A DNA stretch of 46,169 nucleotides from assembly GCA_003560915.1 (NCBI GenBank), contig PWJM01000181.1, forward strand, positions 1-46,169, written 5' to 3'. The position numbers were made by a program, and so were the translations under genes. Positions within the stretch are counted from its first letter, which is position 1; every line of letters begins with the position of its first letter. The notes under the pieces were generated by a model. The model saw only the letters and a program-made list of their open reading frames with translations, ran no database searches and had not been told where the DNA came from. Below, one piece after another: positions 7,788 to 17,226 of the stretch. This DNA comes from Syntrophomonadaceae bacterium. Its GTDB lineage: Bacteria; Bacillota; Dethiobacteria; SKNC01.

Positions 7788-8522
7788 ATGATGCGTGTCA
7801 GTGCTACAGACCTGCAGAATGCTTTTGGGAAATACCTTTCCCTGGCAGAAAAAGAAGACATAATCATAGTTAAAAACGGAAAGAGCGTTGCCAAGCTAAT
7901 TCATTATACTGAGCCTGAATATTTTATCGTTCACGAAGAATCAAAAAACTACAAGTCCCACAGAAAAATTAGCTATGAGGAATATTTAACCCTGGTGAAC
8001 TCGTCGGATCAAAGATATGAACTCATAAAGGGGGAAATTTTTTTTATGGCTTCCCCTGGCTTCACCCATCAAGTTGTAGTTAATGAAATCGGCTGGAATT
8101 TTAACAATTATTTTAGGGAACGTCCCTGCCGTTCATTAACAGCGTCTTTAGATGTGAAACTTTTCGGTTATGCCACCAAATTTCAAGAAAATCCCAATGT
8201 GGTCCAGCCGGATATTATTGTTATCTGTGATGAAAACAATGTTAAGGAGAATAAGTACCAGGGTATACCTACAATGGTTGTGGAGGTTTTATCTCCCACC
8301 ACTAAAGGTAAGGACCTGGTCCTGAAGTTAAATTTATACATGGAAAGTGGCATTCAAGAATACTGGGTTGTGGATATAGACGCTAAAAGTATTTTGCAGT
8401 ATATCTTTTCCCAGGACAGGGATATAGAGAGCGTGCATATCTTCCGGGAAGAAGACACTATAAGCTCCAGTTGTTTTGAAGGTTTGGAGATACCATTAAG
8501 AAATATTTTTTCTGATATATAG
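7788..8522 (+). CDS. Phd/YefM-like N-terminal domain fused to Uma2-family (PD-(D/E)XK-like) endonuclease domain
   Basis: N-term MRVSATDLQNAFGKYLSLAEKEDIIIVKNGKSVAKLIH (Phd/YefM-like). C-term YELIKGEIFFMASPGFTHQ...QPDIIVICD...PTMVVEVLSPTTKGKDLVLKLNLYMESGIQEYWVVD (Uma2/DUF820). Confidence 0.8.
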   Translation: MMRVSATDLQNAFGKYLSLAEKEDIIIVKNGKSVAKLIHYTEPEYFIVHEESKNYKSHRKISYEEYLTLVNSSDQRYELIKGEIFFMASPGFTHQVVVNEIGWNFNNYFRERPCRSLTASLDVKLFGYATKFQENPNVVQPDIIVICDENNVKENKYQGIPTMVVEVLSPTTKGKDLVLKLNLYMESGIQEYWVVDIDAKSILQYIFSQDRDIESVHIFREEDTISSSCFEGLEIPLRNIFSDI

Positions 8523-8585
8523 AAATGAAAACTTCTAACCAATGATTTTCAAATGTAAAAAAAACTTAATTAAAAAAAACAGAAA

Positions 8586-8611
8586 GCGGGCAGGCCTGCT
8601 AAGCTGCCCGC
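8586..8611. terminator. GC-rich hairpin GCGGGCAG...CTGCCCGC between convergent transcription units
   Basis: 8-bp perfect stem with A-rich tract on the left (T tract for the minus strand). Confidence 0.6.
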
Positions 8612-8848
8612 GAATCTTTAATAAGGAGGAATGTTCTTATTAAAGAGGTTAGGATTTTGACCTTCCTGTAAAAAATAAATCTTTCCTGTGTTACTAATAT
8701 TATTTTTGTATTACCTGTTATTGTCTTATTCTACATCTTTGTTGGATTTCCTTCTTGATAAAAAATTTTTTAGTATTTTTACTTCTTCCCTTTTAAAAAA
8801 ACACTTTCTAAACAATTGTACATAAAAAAACCTGGAAATTAATTCAGC

Positions 8849-8999
8849 TTACAAGTTATCCACGCTTTCCACCAGGCCGGCCAGTCCCTCTTCATCGAAG
8901 GCCCCTATTTTTACTGCAGTAATTACTCCCTCAGTATTCACCGCGTAAGTTGTGGGCAGGGCCCGACCCTGATACCCCTGAAAAACATTTCCCCTTACT
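8849..8999 (-). pseudogene. C-terminal remnant of a TlpA/ResA-like thioredoxin-fold protein
   Basis: Minus-strand translation GNVFQGYQGRALPTTYAVNTEGVITAVKIGAFDEEGLAGLVESVDNL*. No start codon or CxxC region; abuts the ccdA stop codon. Confidence 0.65.
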
Positions 9000-9693
9000 A
9001 TAACAGCCCGCTAACCAAAAGCCCCCCGATAATCAACAGCAGAATACCTCCCGCCAGGTTAAAATAGGGTAGATAACTGTTCAATTTCTGCAGCTTACCT
9101 GTAATTCCTTCCAGGAATAAAGCAATAATTAAGAAAGGCACGGCCATTCCCATGGAATATACAAAGAGATACCCCGCCGCAGTAAAAAGGCCAGGGGCTG
9201 TCAGGGAAAGAAGCAGTATGCCTGCCAGAACAGGTCCTACACAGGGGCTCCATCCAATGGAAAATACCGCTCCCAATAAAAAAGCGCCCATCAATCCCGA
9301 TGCCCCCCCTGCTTTTCCTGAAACTTTCCAACTTCTTTCCAGAAAAGCAACTTTTAAAAGTCCCAACTGTTTTAATCCCAAAAAGATTACCAGCAGGCCT
9401 CCCAACCGGTACAGAACCTGCCGGTATTCCAAGAACACCCTTCCTAACAAACCTATGGAAGCGCCCATAATTACAAAAACCAGAGTAAAACCCAAGATAA
9501 AAGAAAGCGATACAAATAAGGCCCGGCCCCGGGAGAGCGTCCCGTCCGATGAACCTTCGCCCGGAAATGCCCATGCTCCCATGGAAGCCAGGTAAACGGG
9601 AATAAGGGGAAGCACACAGGGTGAAAAAAAGGATAACACTCCTGCAGAAAATGCTATCAAAATATTTAATTCCTCCAAGAAAACGCCTCCCAA
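8998..9693 (-). CDS. ccdA: CcdA-type cytochrome c biogenesis / thiol-disulfide transmembrane protein
   Basis: FSAGVLSFFSPCVLPLIPVYLASMG...FSIGWSPCVGPVLAGIL: hallmark CcdA proline/cysteine motifs. Confidence 0.9.
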   Translation of the reverse strand: MGGVFLEELNILIAFSAGVLSFFSPCVLPLIPVYLASMGAWAFPGEGSSDGTLSRGRALFVSLSFILGFTLVFVIMGASIGLLGRVFLEYRQVLYRLGGLLVIFLGLKQLGLLKVAFLERSWKVSGKAGGASGLMGAFLLGAVFSIGWSPCVGPVLAGILLLSLTAPGLFTAAGYLFVYSMGMAVPFLIIALFLEGITGKLQKLNSYLPYFNLAGGILLLIIGGLLVSGLL

Positions 9694-9724
9694 GTATCAA
9701 TTATACACAAATTGTTTCACAAAA

Positions 9725-10492
9725 TTATGAATCCTTACAGACTGCCTGGCTTCTCTTAAACATCCACCAGGCCAGAAGCATGAGGGCCGGAGTCATAAGC
9801 TGGATTAAGGAGAAAAAACCAGCACCCCAGGCTTCATTCACGTAGCCCCACAGGGAAAGGGGCATTTCCCGAAAAGTTTCTTCAATAAAGCCTCGGAGAA
9901 AGGAATAAACAAGAAAAAATGCCCAAAAATAACCGCCAGGTTTATAGCCGCGGTTTCTAACCAGGTAGTTGTGAAATAAAAGCATGCTGAGACCATTTAG
10001 AAAACCGTAAATTTGAGCTGGATGCCTTTCAAAGGGTAGAAGATCTGCCGTTCGGCCCAGCAGCTCCTGGTTAAATATATTGGCAATCCGTATCAGCATA
10101 TAGGTAATGGATATCCCGGGAACTGCCAGATCTGAAATTACCCCAAAGTTAAAGCTGTACCTTTTGGCCATGACCCAGGCTGTCAAAAAACCTCCCATAA
10201 TTGCACCGTGAAAGGCCAGGCCTCCATGGTCCACCCGGATGATTTCGTGTGGATTGACAGAATAAAAACCCCAGTTCGTAAGAACAAAAAGAGCCCGGGC
10301 ACCAACTAATGCTCCTAGGATCGTAAGTATAGTTATATTTAACAGTTTATCTTCATTCATCCCAAATTTTTTTCCATATTTTAAAAAAAGATGAGTGCCC
10401 AAAATAGCTGAGATGGCCACCATAAGTCCATACCAGCGCACTGCCAGAGGGCCTATGGTGAATATAATCGGGCTGATTTCTTCTATGAACAA
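9725..10492 (-). CDS. lgt: Prolipoprotein diacylglyceryl transferase
   Basis: IGPLAVRWYGLMVAISAI...HGGLAFHGAIMGG...RIANIFNQELLGRTADLLPFERHPAQIYG: Lgt signature. Confidence 0.9.
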   Translation of the reverse strand: MFIEEISPIIFTIGPLAVRWYGLMVAISAILGTHLFLKYGKKFGMNEDKLLNITILTILGALVGARALFVLTNWGFYSVNPHEIIRVDHGGLAFHGAIMGGFLTAWVMAKRYSFNFGVISDLAVPGISITYMLIRIANIFNQELLGRTADLLPFERHPAQIYGFLNGLSMLLFHNYLVRNRGYKPGGYFWAFFLVYSFLRGFIEETFREMPLSLWGYVNEAWGAGFFSLIQLMTPALMLLAWWMFKRSQAVCKDS

Positions 10493-10577
10493 CTAATTCC
10501 CCGCCTTTTTCTCTATACGCCCTTTCTACTTGTAACCAATTATACTCCGTTATTTTTTAAGAGTCAATAAACAGCGT

Positions 10578-12344
10578 TTAATGCTGTGTTTTATGCTTAT
10601 GAACATGTTCATGAGTATGAGGATGGTGATGGCTTTTATGAACGTGCTGGTGCTCTCCGAAAGCCGCATCTATAAGCTCTTTGGTATGACAGCAGCAGGG
10701 ATCGGTAAACAACCGCCGGGAGGAGCCGGTTTCCACAATTTCTCCCTGCTTCATTACCATCACCCGGTCCGCTACCTTACGGGCCAGTTCCAGGTCGTGA
10801 GTAATAAACAGCATGGCAAACCCTTTAGAATTCTGCAGCCCCTTCAGCAGGCGGAGCAGGTTGGCCTGGGTAGAGGGATCCAGCATGGAGGTAATTTCAT
10901 CCGCCAGCAGCAGGGCCGGCTTCATGACCAGAGCCCGGGCAATGGCTACCCGCTGTCTCTGACCTCCGCTCAGTTCAAAGCAAAAACGCTTTAAAAAGTC
11001 TGTTCCCCAGGGGAGCTGAACCTGTTCCAGGGCCTCCCTAACCCTGCTGCTCCTCTCCTGTGAAGTCCCGATTTTATTTATATCCAGGGGTTCCCGCAGG
11101 ACCTGTTCCACAGTCAAGCGGTGGCTGGTAGAAGAAAAAGGGTCCTGCATAACGATCTGAATTCCATTCTCCTGCCGGGTCACCCCATTGTAGAACTTTT
11201 CCCCACGGAAGGTAATATCTCCGGCAGTAGGCTTCATAAGCCTTCCCAACATCTGGGCCACGGTAGACTTTCCGGACCCGGTCTCCCCCACCAGGGCAGC
11301 CACTTCTCCCTCCTTAATATAGAGGTCCACTCCGTTAACCGCCTGCAGCACCCGCTTCTTTAAACGGTACTCCTTCTTAAGTCCTGAGGCCTCCAAAATA
11401 GTCACTATTCCCCCCCGGTGACAAGCTACCCGCCTTTCACAACAGACCTGCTGCAGGGCAGGAACCCCCTCCCTACAGCTCTCCAGGGCCTGGGAGCACC
11501 GGCTGTGGAAGGAACAGCCCGCTTCCTGTCCCGTGGGAGGCTCACCGGGTATCCCCCACAAGTCTTTATATGCAAAGTAGTGGGGAGAGGAATTAATGAG
11601 CCCCCGGGAATAGGGATGAAAAGGGTCCTCCAGAAGCTCCTCCGTCAATCCCTCCTCCACCACGCGACCCCCATACAGTGCCAGCAGCCGGGAAGTAAGC
11701 CGGGAAATACAGGATAAATCGTGGGAAATCACCACCAGGGTAAAGCCGTACTCCTGCTGCAGCCTTCCCAACAGCTCAATCATCTCTTTTCGGGAAACAG
11801 GGTCCAGGGAAGTGGTGGGCTCATCCACCAGCAGCAGTTCCGGCTTACAGGAAAGAGCCATGGCAATCAAAACCCGCTGTCGCATGCCTCCGGAAAGCTG
11901 GTGAGGAAAAGCCTCTTTCCACTGGGGGTCCAGCCCTACCAGCTGAAACAGTTCCTCTACCCGGGCCTCCAGCTCTTTCCCCTTCAGATAAAGATGCTTT
12001 TTTAACGGCTCCCCCACCTGTTCCCCAATATTCAACACTGGATTCAGGACCTCCAGTGAATTCTGAAAAACCATGGCAATATGCTTCCAACGAAGCGCCT
12101 TTTTTCCCTTATCACTGAAGGATAGAAACTCGGTCCCCCGGAAATACGCATTTCCTTCCACCCGGTCTTTCCCCCCAATCAAGCCCATTAAAGCCAGGCC
12201 CAGGGTAGTTTTACCGCTGCCGGATTCCCCGATAATCCCCAGGGTATCCCCTTCCTTCAGAGAAAAAGAAATCTCCTGTAATGCCCGTACCGGGGCTCCC
12301 TCCGCCTGGTAGGTAACGCTTAAATTCCGAACCTCTAATACCAT
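10578..12344 (-). CDS. Fused double ABC ATPase (OppD-OppF/NikD-NikE type) with His-rich C-terminus
   Basis: Two Walker A (GESGSGKTT, GETGSGKST) and two LSGG motifs; oligopeptide/nickel C-terminal Cys motif (CSFHSRCSQALESC); tail HQHVHKSHHHPHTHEHVHKHKTQH. Confidence 0.9.
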   Translation of the reverse strand: MVLEVRNLSVTYQAEGAPVRALQEISFSLKEGDTLGIIGESGSGKTTLGLALMGLIGGKDRVEGNAYFRGTEFLSFSDKGKKALRWKHIAMVFQNSLEVLNPVLNIGEQVGEPLKKHLYLKGKELEARVEELFQLVGLDPQWKEAFPHQLSGGMRQRVLIAMALSCKPELLLVDEPTTSLDPVSRKEMIELLGRLQQEYGFTLVVISHDLSCISRLTSRLLALYGGRVVEEGLTEELLEDPFHPYSRGLINSSPHYFAYKDLWGIPGEPPTGQEAGCSFHSRCSQALESCREGVPALQQVCCERRVACHRGGIVTILEASGLKKEYRLKKRVLQAVNGVDLYIKEGEVAALVGETGSGKSTVAQMLGRLMKPTAGDITFRGEKFYNGVTRQENGIQIVMQDPFSSTSHRLTVEQVLREPLDINKIGTSQERSSRVREALEQVQLPWGTDFLKRFCFELSGGQRQRVAIARALVMKPALLLADEITSMLDPSTQANLLRLLKGLQNSKGFAMLFITHDLELARKVADRVMVMKQGEIVETGSSRRLFTDPCCCHTKELIDAAFGEHQHVHKSHHHPHTHEHVHKHKTQH

Positions 12345-12398
12345 AACTTTACCTCCCTGCCGCTATTAAATCTCTCCCGTATAAACCTGCGACTACCC

Positions 12399-13304
12399 TT
12401 AATTTCTTTTTACCACCCTGGGGTCAGCGATTCTTTCCAGATCCCTGCCAAATAGAGCCAGGGAGGTAATAAGAAGGGTTAAGAAAGCCCAGGGATACAT
12501 CAACCACCACTTCCAGAAAGGGGTAAAGTAAATCCCACTGAAATTCAGGGCATGATTGATAATTAACCCCCAGCTTTTAGAGGTGGGATCCCCCAACCCC
12601 AGGAAAGAAAGGGCTGCTTCGGTAACGATGGCCATCCCCGAAAGTCGAATCATGCTGACCGCCAGGATGGGGAAAAGTTCCGGCAGGAAATGTTTAAAAA
12701 TAATGTACAGGTCTCCTGCTCCGTAACTTTTGGCCATTTTTATATATCCCTGTTCCTTTAAGGACAGAACCTGGGCCCGGATAATCCTTGCCGGATGAGA
12801 CCAGGAAAAAAGAGCCAGAACAATAATAATATTTCTTAAGCTGGAACCGAAGAAAGCAGCCAGAATAACCATAATGGGAAGGTCCGGAAGCACAATCATG
12901 ATATCAATCAGGCGCATAATAACTCGCTCTATCCATCCCCCCCGGTAACCGGCCCAAATACCAATGATACCGCCTCCCAATCCCGCCAGAAGAGCGGTGC
13001 CTAATCCCACCAGAAGACTAACCCTTGCCCCATAACAAATCTGAGACCAAAGATCTACTCCCATTTCATCAGTTCCCATAAGGTGATCTCCCCCCGGGGG
13101 CACCAGCGCAGGCCCCGAAGACACATTGTGAGGAAGCCAGGTGAAGAAAGGGGCCCCCACAGCCAGAATTATCATGGCCAGGATTACGGTTAAACCAAAT
13201 TTCCCGAAGATGGACAGGCTTTTCCAAAACGCTATTCCTTTTTTGTATAGTTCCCCTGGTACTCTTAAAAGCAGCCGGGGATTCATAACCTGGCTCTGGT
13301 ACAT
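12399..13304 (-). CDS. ABC transporter permease, DppC/NikC type
   Basis: GTDEMGVDLWSQICYGARVSLLVGLGTALLAGLGGGIIGIWAGYRGG and AALSFLGLGDPTSKSWG motifs. Confidence 0.9.
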   Translation of the reverse strand: MYQSQVMNPRLLLRVPGELYKKGIAFWKSLSIFGKFGLTVILAMIILAVGAPFFTWLPHNVSSGPALVPPGGDHLMGTDEMGVDLWSQICYGARVSLLVGLGTALLAGLGGGIIGIWAGYRGGWIERVIMRLIDIMIVLPDLPIMVILAAFFGSSLRNIIIVLALFSWSHPARIIRAQVLSLKEQGYIKMAKSYGAGDLYIIFKHFLPELFPILAVSMIRLSGMAIVTEAALSFLGLGDPTSKSWGLIINHALNFSGIYFTPFWKWWLMYPWAFLTLLITSLALFGRDLERIADPRVVKRN

Positions 13305-13437
13305 ATTAGGCTCCCTTAATATTATTTAAAATAGCAGCAGCTTGGCCCTATTCGTTATGGTGTGATACCCTTAATACAAATTTATAGTTTTAGTTAATAC
13401 TTTTTTGAGCAGCTGCTTGTGACTCTCATAGAATCAC

Positions 13438-14430
13438 TTAAGCCGTTTCCTGTCCCCGGGTTCGGGGGTCCAGTACCCGGTACAGCAGATCCGCCAGCAG
13501 GTTAGCCCCCAGAACCCCAAAAGCTAAAACCAGGAAAATTCCCTGCAGCAGAGGGTAATCTCTCACAAAAACTGCCTGCCTCATCAGCAGGCCCAACCCC
13601 GGGTAAGCAAAAACATTTTCCACCAGAACTGCGCCGCCTACCATGGCACCCATCTGCAGAGCCACCCGGGTTACCAGGGGCAAAAGGGCATTTCGTAACG
13701 CATGGTAATAACGAATCCTTTTCTCAGTGAGGCCTTTGGCCCGTGCCGTGCGGATGTAGTCCTTCCCCATAACAGTAGTAAAGGTATTCCTGACCAGCAG
13801 GTATATTCCACCTACCCTTGCCAGAGAAAGAGTAATCACCGGCAGTGCAGCGTGATGAAGAACATTCTTGACATGCTCCCAACCGGTGTAGTTGGCAAAG
13901 TGTCTCATGGCTCCGGAAAGGGGGAAAAGGCCCATCCCCGCTGCAAAAATTATTAATAGAACAATCCCCAGCAGAAATGCAGGTATTTCGGAAAAAACTA
14001 TCATAAGTAAATACAGGCTTTTATCCTTCCAGGACTCCCGGTGGAAAGCAGAAAAACTCCCCAGCACAGTGCCCAGCAGCAGGCTTAACAGGGTGGCTCC
14101 GGCAACAATCATCAGGGTCCAGGGAAGCCTTCTTAAGATGATGGAGGACACCTGGTCCTTGTAATAGTAACTTACCCCCATATCTCCCTGAATCAACCCC
14201 GTAAGATACCGGGCATACTGTTCAGGCAGAGGCCTGTCCAATCCATAGTACTCAATGAAATACTGCCTCTGTTCTGCAGTAAACGCCCAGACCTCTTCAC
14301 CCCCCTCCCCGGATAGGTGAAGAAAAGGGTCTCCGGGCATCATCCGGGGCAGCATAAAATTCAGGGTTATAATCACCATAAAGGTAATCGCATATTCCAT
14401 TATCCTGAAAACCAATCCTGTATTTTTCAC
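13438..14430 (-). CDS. ABC transporter permease, DppB/NikB type
   Basis: PGDPF...YGLDRPLPEQYARYLTGLIQGDMGVSYYY; DYIRTARAKGLTEKRI EAA loop. GTG start at 14430 likely (track ORF opens at 14535). Confidence 0.9.
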   Translation of the reverse strand: MKNTGLVFRIMEYAITFMVIITLNFMLPRMMPGDPFLHLSGEGGEEVWAFTAEQRQYFIEYYGLDRPLPEQYARYLTGLIQGDMGVSYYYKDQVSSIILRRLPWTLMIVAGATLLSLLLGTVLGSFSAFHRESWKDKSLYLLMIVFSEIPAFLLGIVLLIIFAAGMGLFPLSGAMRHFANYTGWEHVKNVLHHAALPVITLSLARVGGIYLLVRNTFTTVMGKDYIRTARAKGLTEKRIRYYHALRNALLPLVTRVALQMGAMVGGAVLVENVFAYPGLGLLMRQAVFVRDYPLLQGIFLVLAFGVLGANLLADLLYRVLDPRTRGQETA

Positions 14431-14761
14431 ATCTATACCCCTTGCTGGCTGCTTCCATATAATTGGACGGCGCAAACTTCTACGCTGAATTGACAATGTA
14501 ATAATGCCAAAACATTTATCCCCGGTTTCTGGCATAAACGAGAGGAGGCCCTGGGGCTCTATGATTGTGCCGGCAGCCTGATGACGGTAAGAAATCTTTA
14601 AACCATGAATATGCTGCCTTCCCTTGTTTGTATAAACCAGGAAAGGCAGCAGCCCTTCTTACAGCATACAGTAAAATTTAATAATTTTCAATAAACCATT
14701 CATAACTGCAATACCAACTTCCCGATGGAGGAACTTCTTTTCGGTTTAACACAGGTGATAT

Positions 14762-16396
14762 TTACCTTTCTAAGAAGGAAAATTTGGCATGGGTCATCAT
14801 CGCATGGTCAAACATGAAGGTCCAGCCATCATACTCCTCAGGCCTGAAAACAAAATAATAGTAATTGTTATACAAGGGAATCTCCGGAACATCCTCCGCC
14901 AGAACTTCCTGAAGCTTAAATATTACCTGCTTCCGTTTTGCCCGGTCTGTTTCCCGGAGCTGTTCCAGGCAGAGACGGTCAACTTCAGCATTCACATACC
15001 CCTGGTTATTGCCCAGTAGGCCTGTGGCGGAACCGCCGGAACCTTCTTCCAGCTGGCTGTAGTAACGCAACCTTAAATAGTCAGCATCTAATCCCCAGGC
15101 ACCCATGGATAGTATGGCCATTTCATAGTTCCCTTCATTGGCCCGGGCATCCCTGGACTTACTGTCTACTGATGTTACCTTTAAATCAATATTCACTTTG
15201 GCCAGTTGTTCCTTAAGCAGTTCACCTACACGGACTTCAGGGCCCTCTGACACTAGAAGCTCAAAAGACAGGCTGCCATCTACTCCTGCTTCTTTAAGCA
15301 GTTCTAATGCTTTCTCAGGATTATGCTGATATTTGGGCTGGTTTGAATTATACCATTGATGGTCTATTGGAAGAATTCCTGGACTTCCAGGCTTTGCAGC
15401 CCCTCTCATCACTTTTTGTATTATTTCCTCTTTATCAATAGCGTGATTAAAAGCCTGCCGAAACTCCTTTTTCTTAAACAGTTCATTTTTATTCATATTA
15501 AAACTAATCATGGTTCCTGCCAATGCAGGGCTTTCTACCACCAGAAATTCATCATTATTTTCAAAGCGGGAAAGAAGATCCGGGGTAATCCTGGTAATGG
15601 TAATGTCTCCATTTTCAAAGGCTAAAATCTCATCGCTGACCGGCACCATTTCTATCACATCAACCCGTGGTTTGGGCCCCCAGTAGTCTTCAAAGGCCTC
15701 GTAACGGTAAGTGCCGTGTTCCTTGCTGTAGTCTGTTAAAATAAAGGGTCCGCAGCCAATTAATGCGCCCTCATCGGTAAATTCGTACGGGTCATCAATA
15801 TCTTTCCATATATGTTCGGGAATAATCCTCATCATTCCTGCTTCACAGTAAAAAGTTGCATCGGGTCCAGAGGTAATGATTTTCACCTGGTAGTCGCTAA
15901 CTGCCTCAATACTCTGAATATAACCGGCTTTAGTAATCACCTCACCGATAAATACCGGGGGGTGCTCCAAATAATATTCAAAGGAAAAAACTACGTCTTT
16001 TGCGGTCATTTCCTCTCCATCATGCCATTTTACCCCTTCTCTCAGGTAAATATCGTGGGTTTTCCCATCTTCACTGATATCCCACTTTTCTGCCAGCCAG
16101 AGAGTACACTGTTCCTCGTCCGGTTCCAAAAGGGAATCAAAAACATACTTCATAACGGTACCCCTCATGCGGGGATAATGGCCAAAGGGTGAAGGAAAAC
16201 CGGCATCTCCCCCTTCTAGTTTAACAATTACAGGATCTCTGGGTGTTTCCACCTCACCGGGATCTGACACTGCTGCGTCCTCATCACCGGTACCCACATC
16301 TCCGTTTCCGTTACAACCTGCCGTAAAAGAAAACACCAGCAAAAGAATCCATAACCATAATACTGCCTTACTTAAAAAACACGACTTGACTGACAA
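14762..16396 (-). CDS. Extracellular solute-binding protein family 5 (peptide/nickel), lipoprotein
   Basis: Lipobox-like SFTAGCNGN; LWLAEKWDISEDGKTHDIYLREGVKWHDGEEMTAKDVVFSFEYY: SBP_bac_5. Confidence 0.9.
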   Translation of the reverse strand: MSVKSCFLSKAVLWLWILLLVFSFTAGCNGNGDVGTGDEDAAVSDPGEVETPRDPVIVKLEGGDAGFPSPFGHYPRMRGTVMKYVFDSLLEPDEEQCTLWLAEKWDISEDGKTHDIYLREGVKWHDGEEMTAKDVVFSFEYYLEHPPVFIGEVITKAGYIQSIEAVSDYQVKIITSGPDATFYCEAGMMRIIPEHIWKDIDDPYEFTDEGALIGCGPFILTDYSKEHGTYRYEAFEDYWGPKPRVDVIEMVPVSDEILAFENGDITITRITPDLLSRFENNDEFLVVESPALAGTMISFNMNKNELFKKKEFRQAFNHAIDKEEIIQKVMRGAAKPGSPGILPIDHQWYNSNQPKYQHNPEKALELLKEAGVDGSLSFELLVSEGPEVRVGELLKEQLAKVNIDLKVTSVDSKSRDARANEGNYEMAILSMGAWGLDADYLRLRYYSQLEEGSGGSATGLLGNNQGYVNAEVDRLCLEQLRETDRAKRKQVIFKLQEVLAEDVPEIPLYNNYYYFVFRPEEYDGWTFMFDHAMMTHAKFSFLER

Positions 16397-16743
16397 AACA
16401 TCCCCTCCTTCATTAATTTATTGGCTACAATAAAGTCAAAACGATTTGATTTATTAAAATGACTGCCCAAACCGTATGTATTACTAATTTTTACTTAGTA
16501 ACACTATTAGCTATTGTTCTACAAATAAATAACAATATCCTTTCTATTTTTTAAACTTTTTAATGTTTTAATTTTTTGAATTTTGCAGCTTTGTTACACA
16601 TGCTCTTACACCAGGTTAAAAACATTAAATATACTGCCCCTTAATACTTCCCTCACAAATAACGTTGAAGCATTAACTTTAGAAATACAACAAAATTTTT
16701 TCAAAAGTGTTGACAACAGGAAAATACCTGGTTTATCATAATA

Positions 16744-16756
16744 TTTGAATATCAAA
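16744..16756. promoter_or_regulatory. Candidate MarR operator TTTGA-ATA-TCAAA
   Basis: Perfect 5-bp inverted repeat about 45 bp upstream of the marR-like start. Confidence 0.35.
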
Positions 16757-16800
16757 CATTACTAAAAACTTACTATACTAATTTCAAAGGAGAATGCTCT

Positions 16801-17220
16801 GTGAAAGATTTAGAACAGCTTACCGACGAACTGCTCTGTTTTTTTAACGGATTTGCTTCCTGGGAAAGCTCTGTAATACGTTCCAGCGATTTAACGGTTT
16901 CCGAGGCCCATGCCATAGAAATACTGGGACAGTACGGCAAAATGAACATGAAACAGCTGTCTGAAAAATTAGGAGTTACAACCGGTACCACCACCGTTAC
17001 CGTGGACCGCCTGGAAAACCGAGGATATGCCCGCCGGGAATCCATCAAGGAGGACCGGAGAGTAAATTTAATTAGCTTAACGGTAAAAGGAGAGAAAGCT
17101 TTTGAAGAGCATCACCGTTATCACTTATGTCTTACAGAGCAGATGGTCTCTACCCTTTCCGCCGAAGAAAGCTCCTTGCTGCTGAACATTTTAAAAAAAA
17201 TAAATAAAGAGGTATTTTAA
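16801..17220 (+). CDS. MarR-family transcriptional regulator
   Basis: LTVSEAHAIEILGQYGKMNMKQLSEKLGVTTGTTTVTVDRLENRGYARRESIKEDRRVNLISLT: MarR wHTH. GTG start. Confidence 0.85.
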   Translation: MKDLEQLTDELLCFFNGFASWESSVIRSSDLTVSEAHAIEILGQYGKMNMKQLSEKLGVTTGTTTVTVDRLENRGYARRESIKEDRRVNLISLTVKGEKAFEEHHRYHLCLTEQMVSTLSAEESSLLLNILKKINKEVF

Positions 17221-17226
17221 AACCGT

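Noticed and set aside
8626-8660. SD-like AGGAGG followed by ATG (9-codon ORF)
   Set aside because: Terminates after nine codons; no support as a gene or leader of a nearby + strand gene.
9152-9595. 147-aa + strand ORF opposite ccdA
   Set aside because: Antisense shadow ORF with proline/charged low-complexity composition; ccdA is unambiguous on the other strand.
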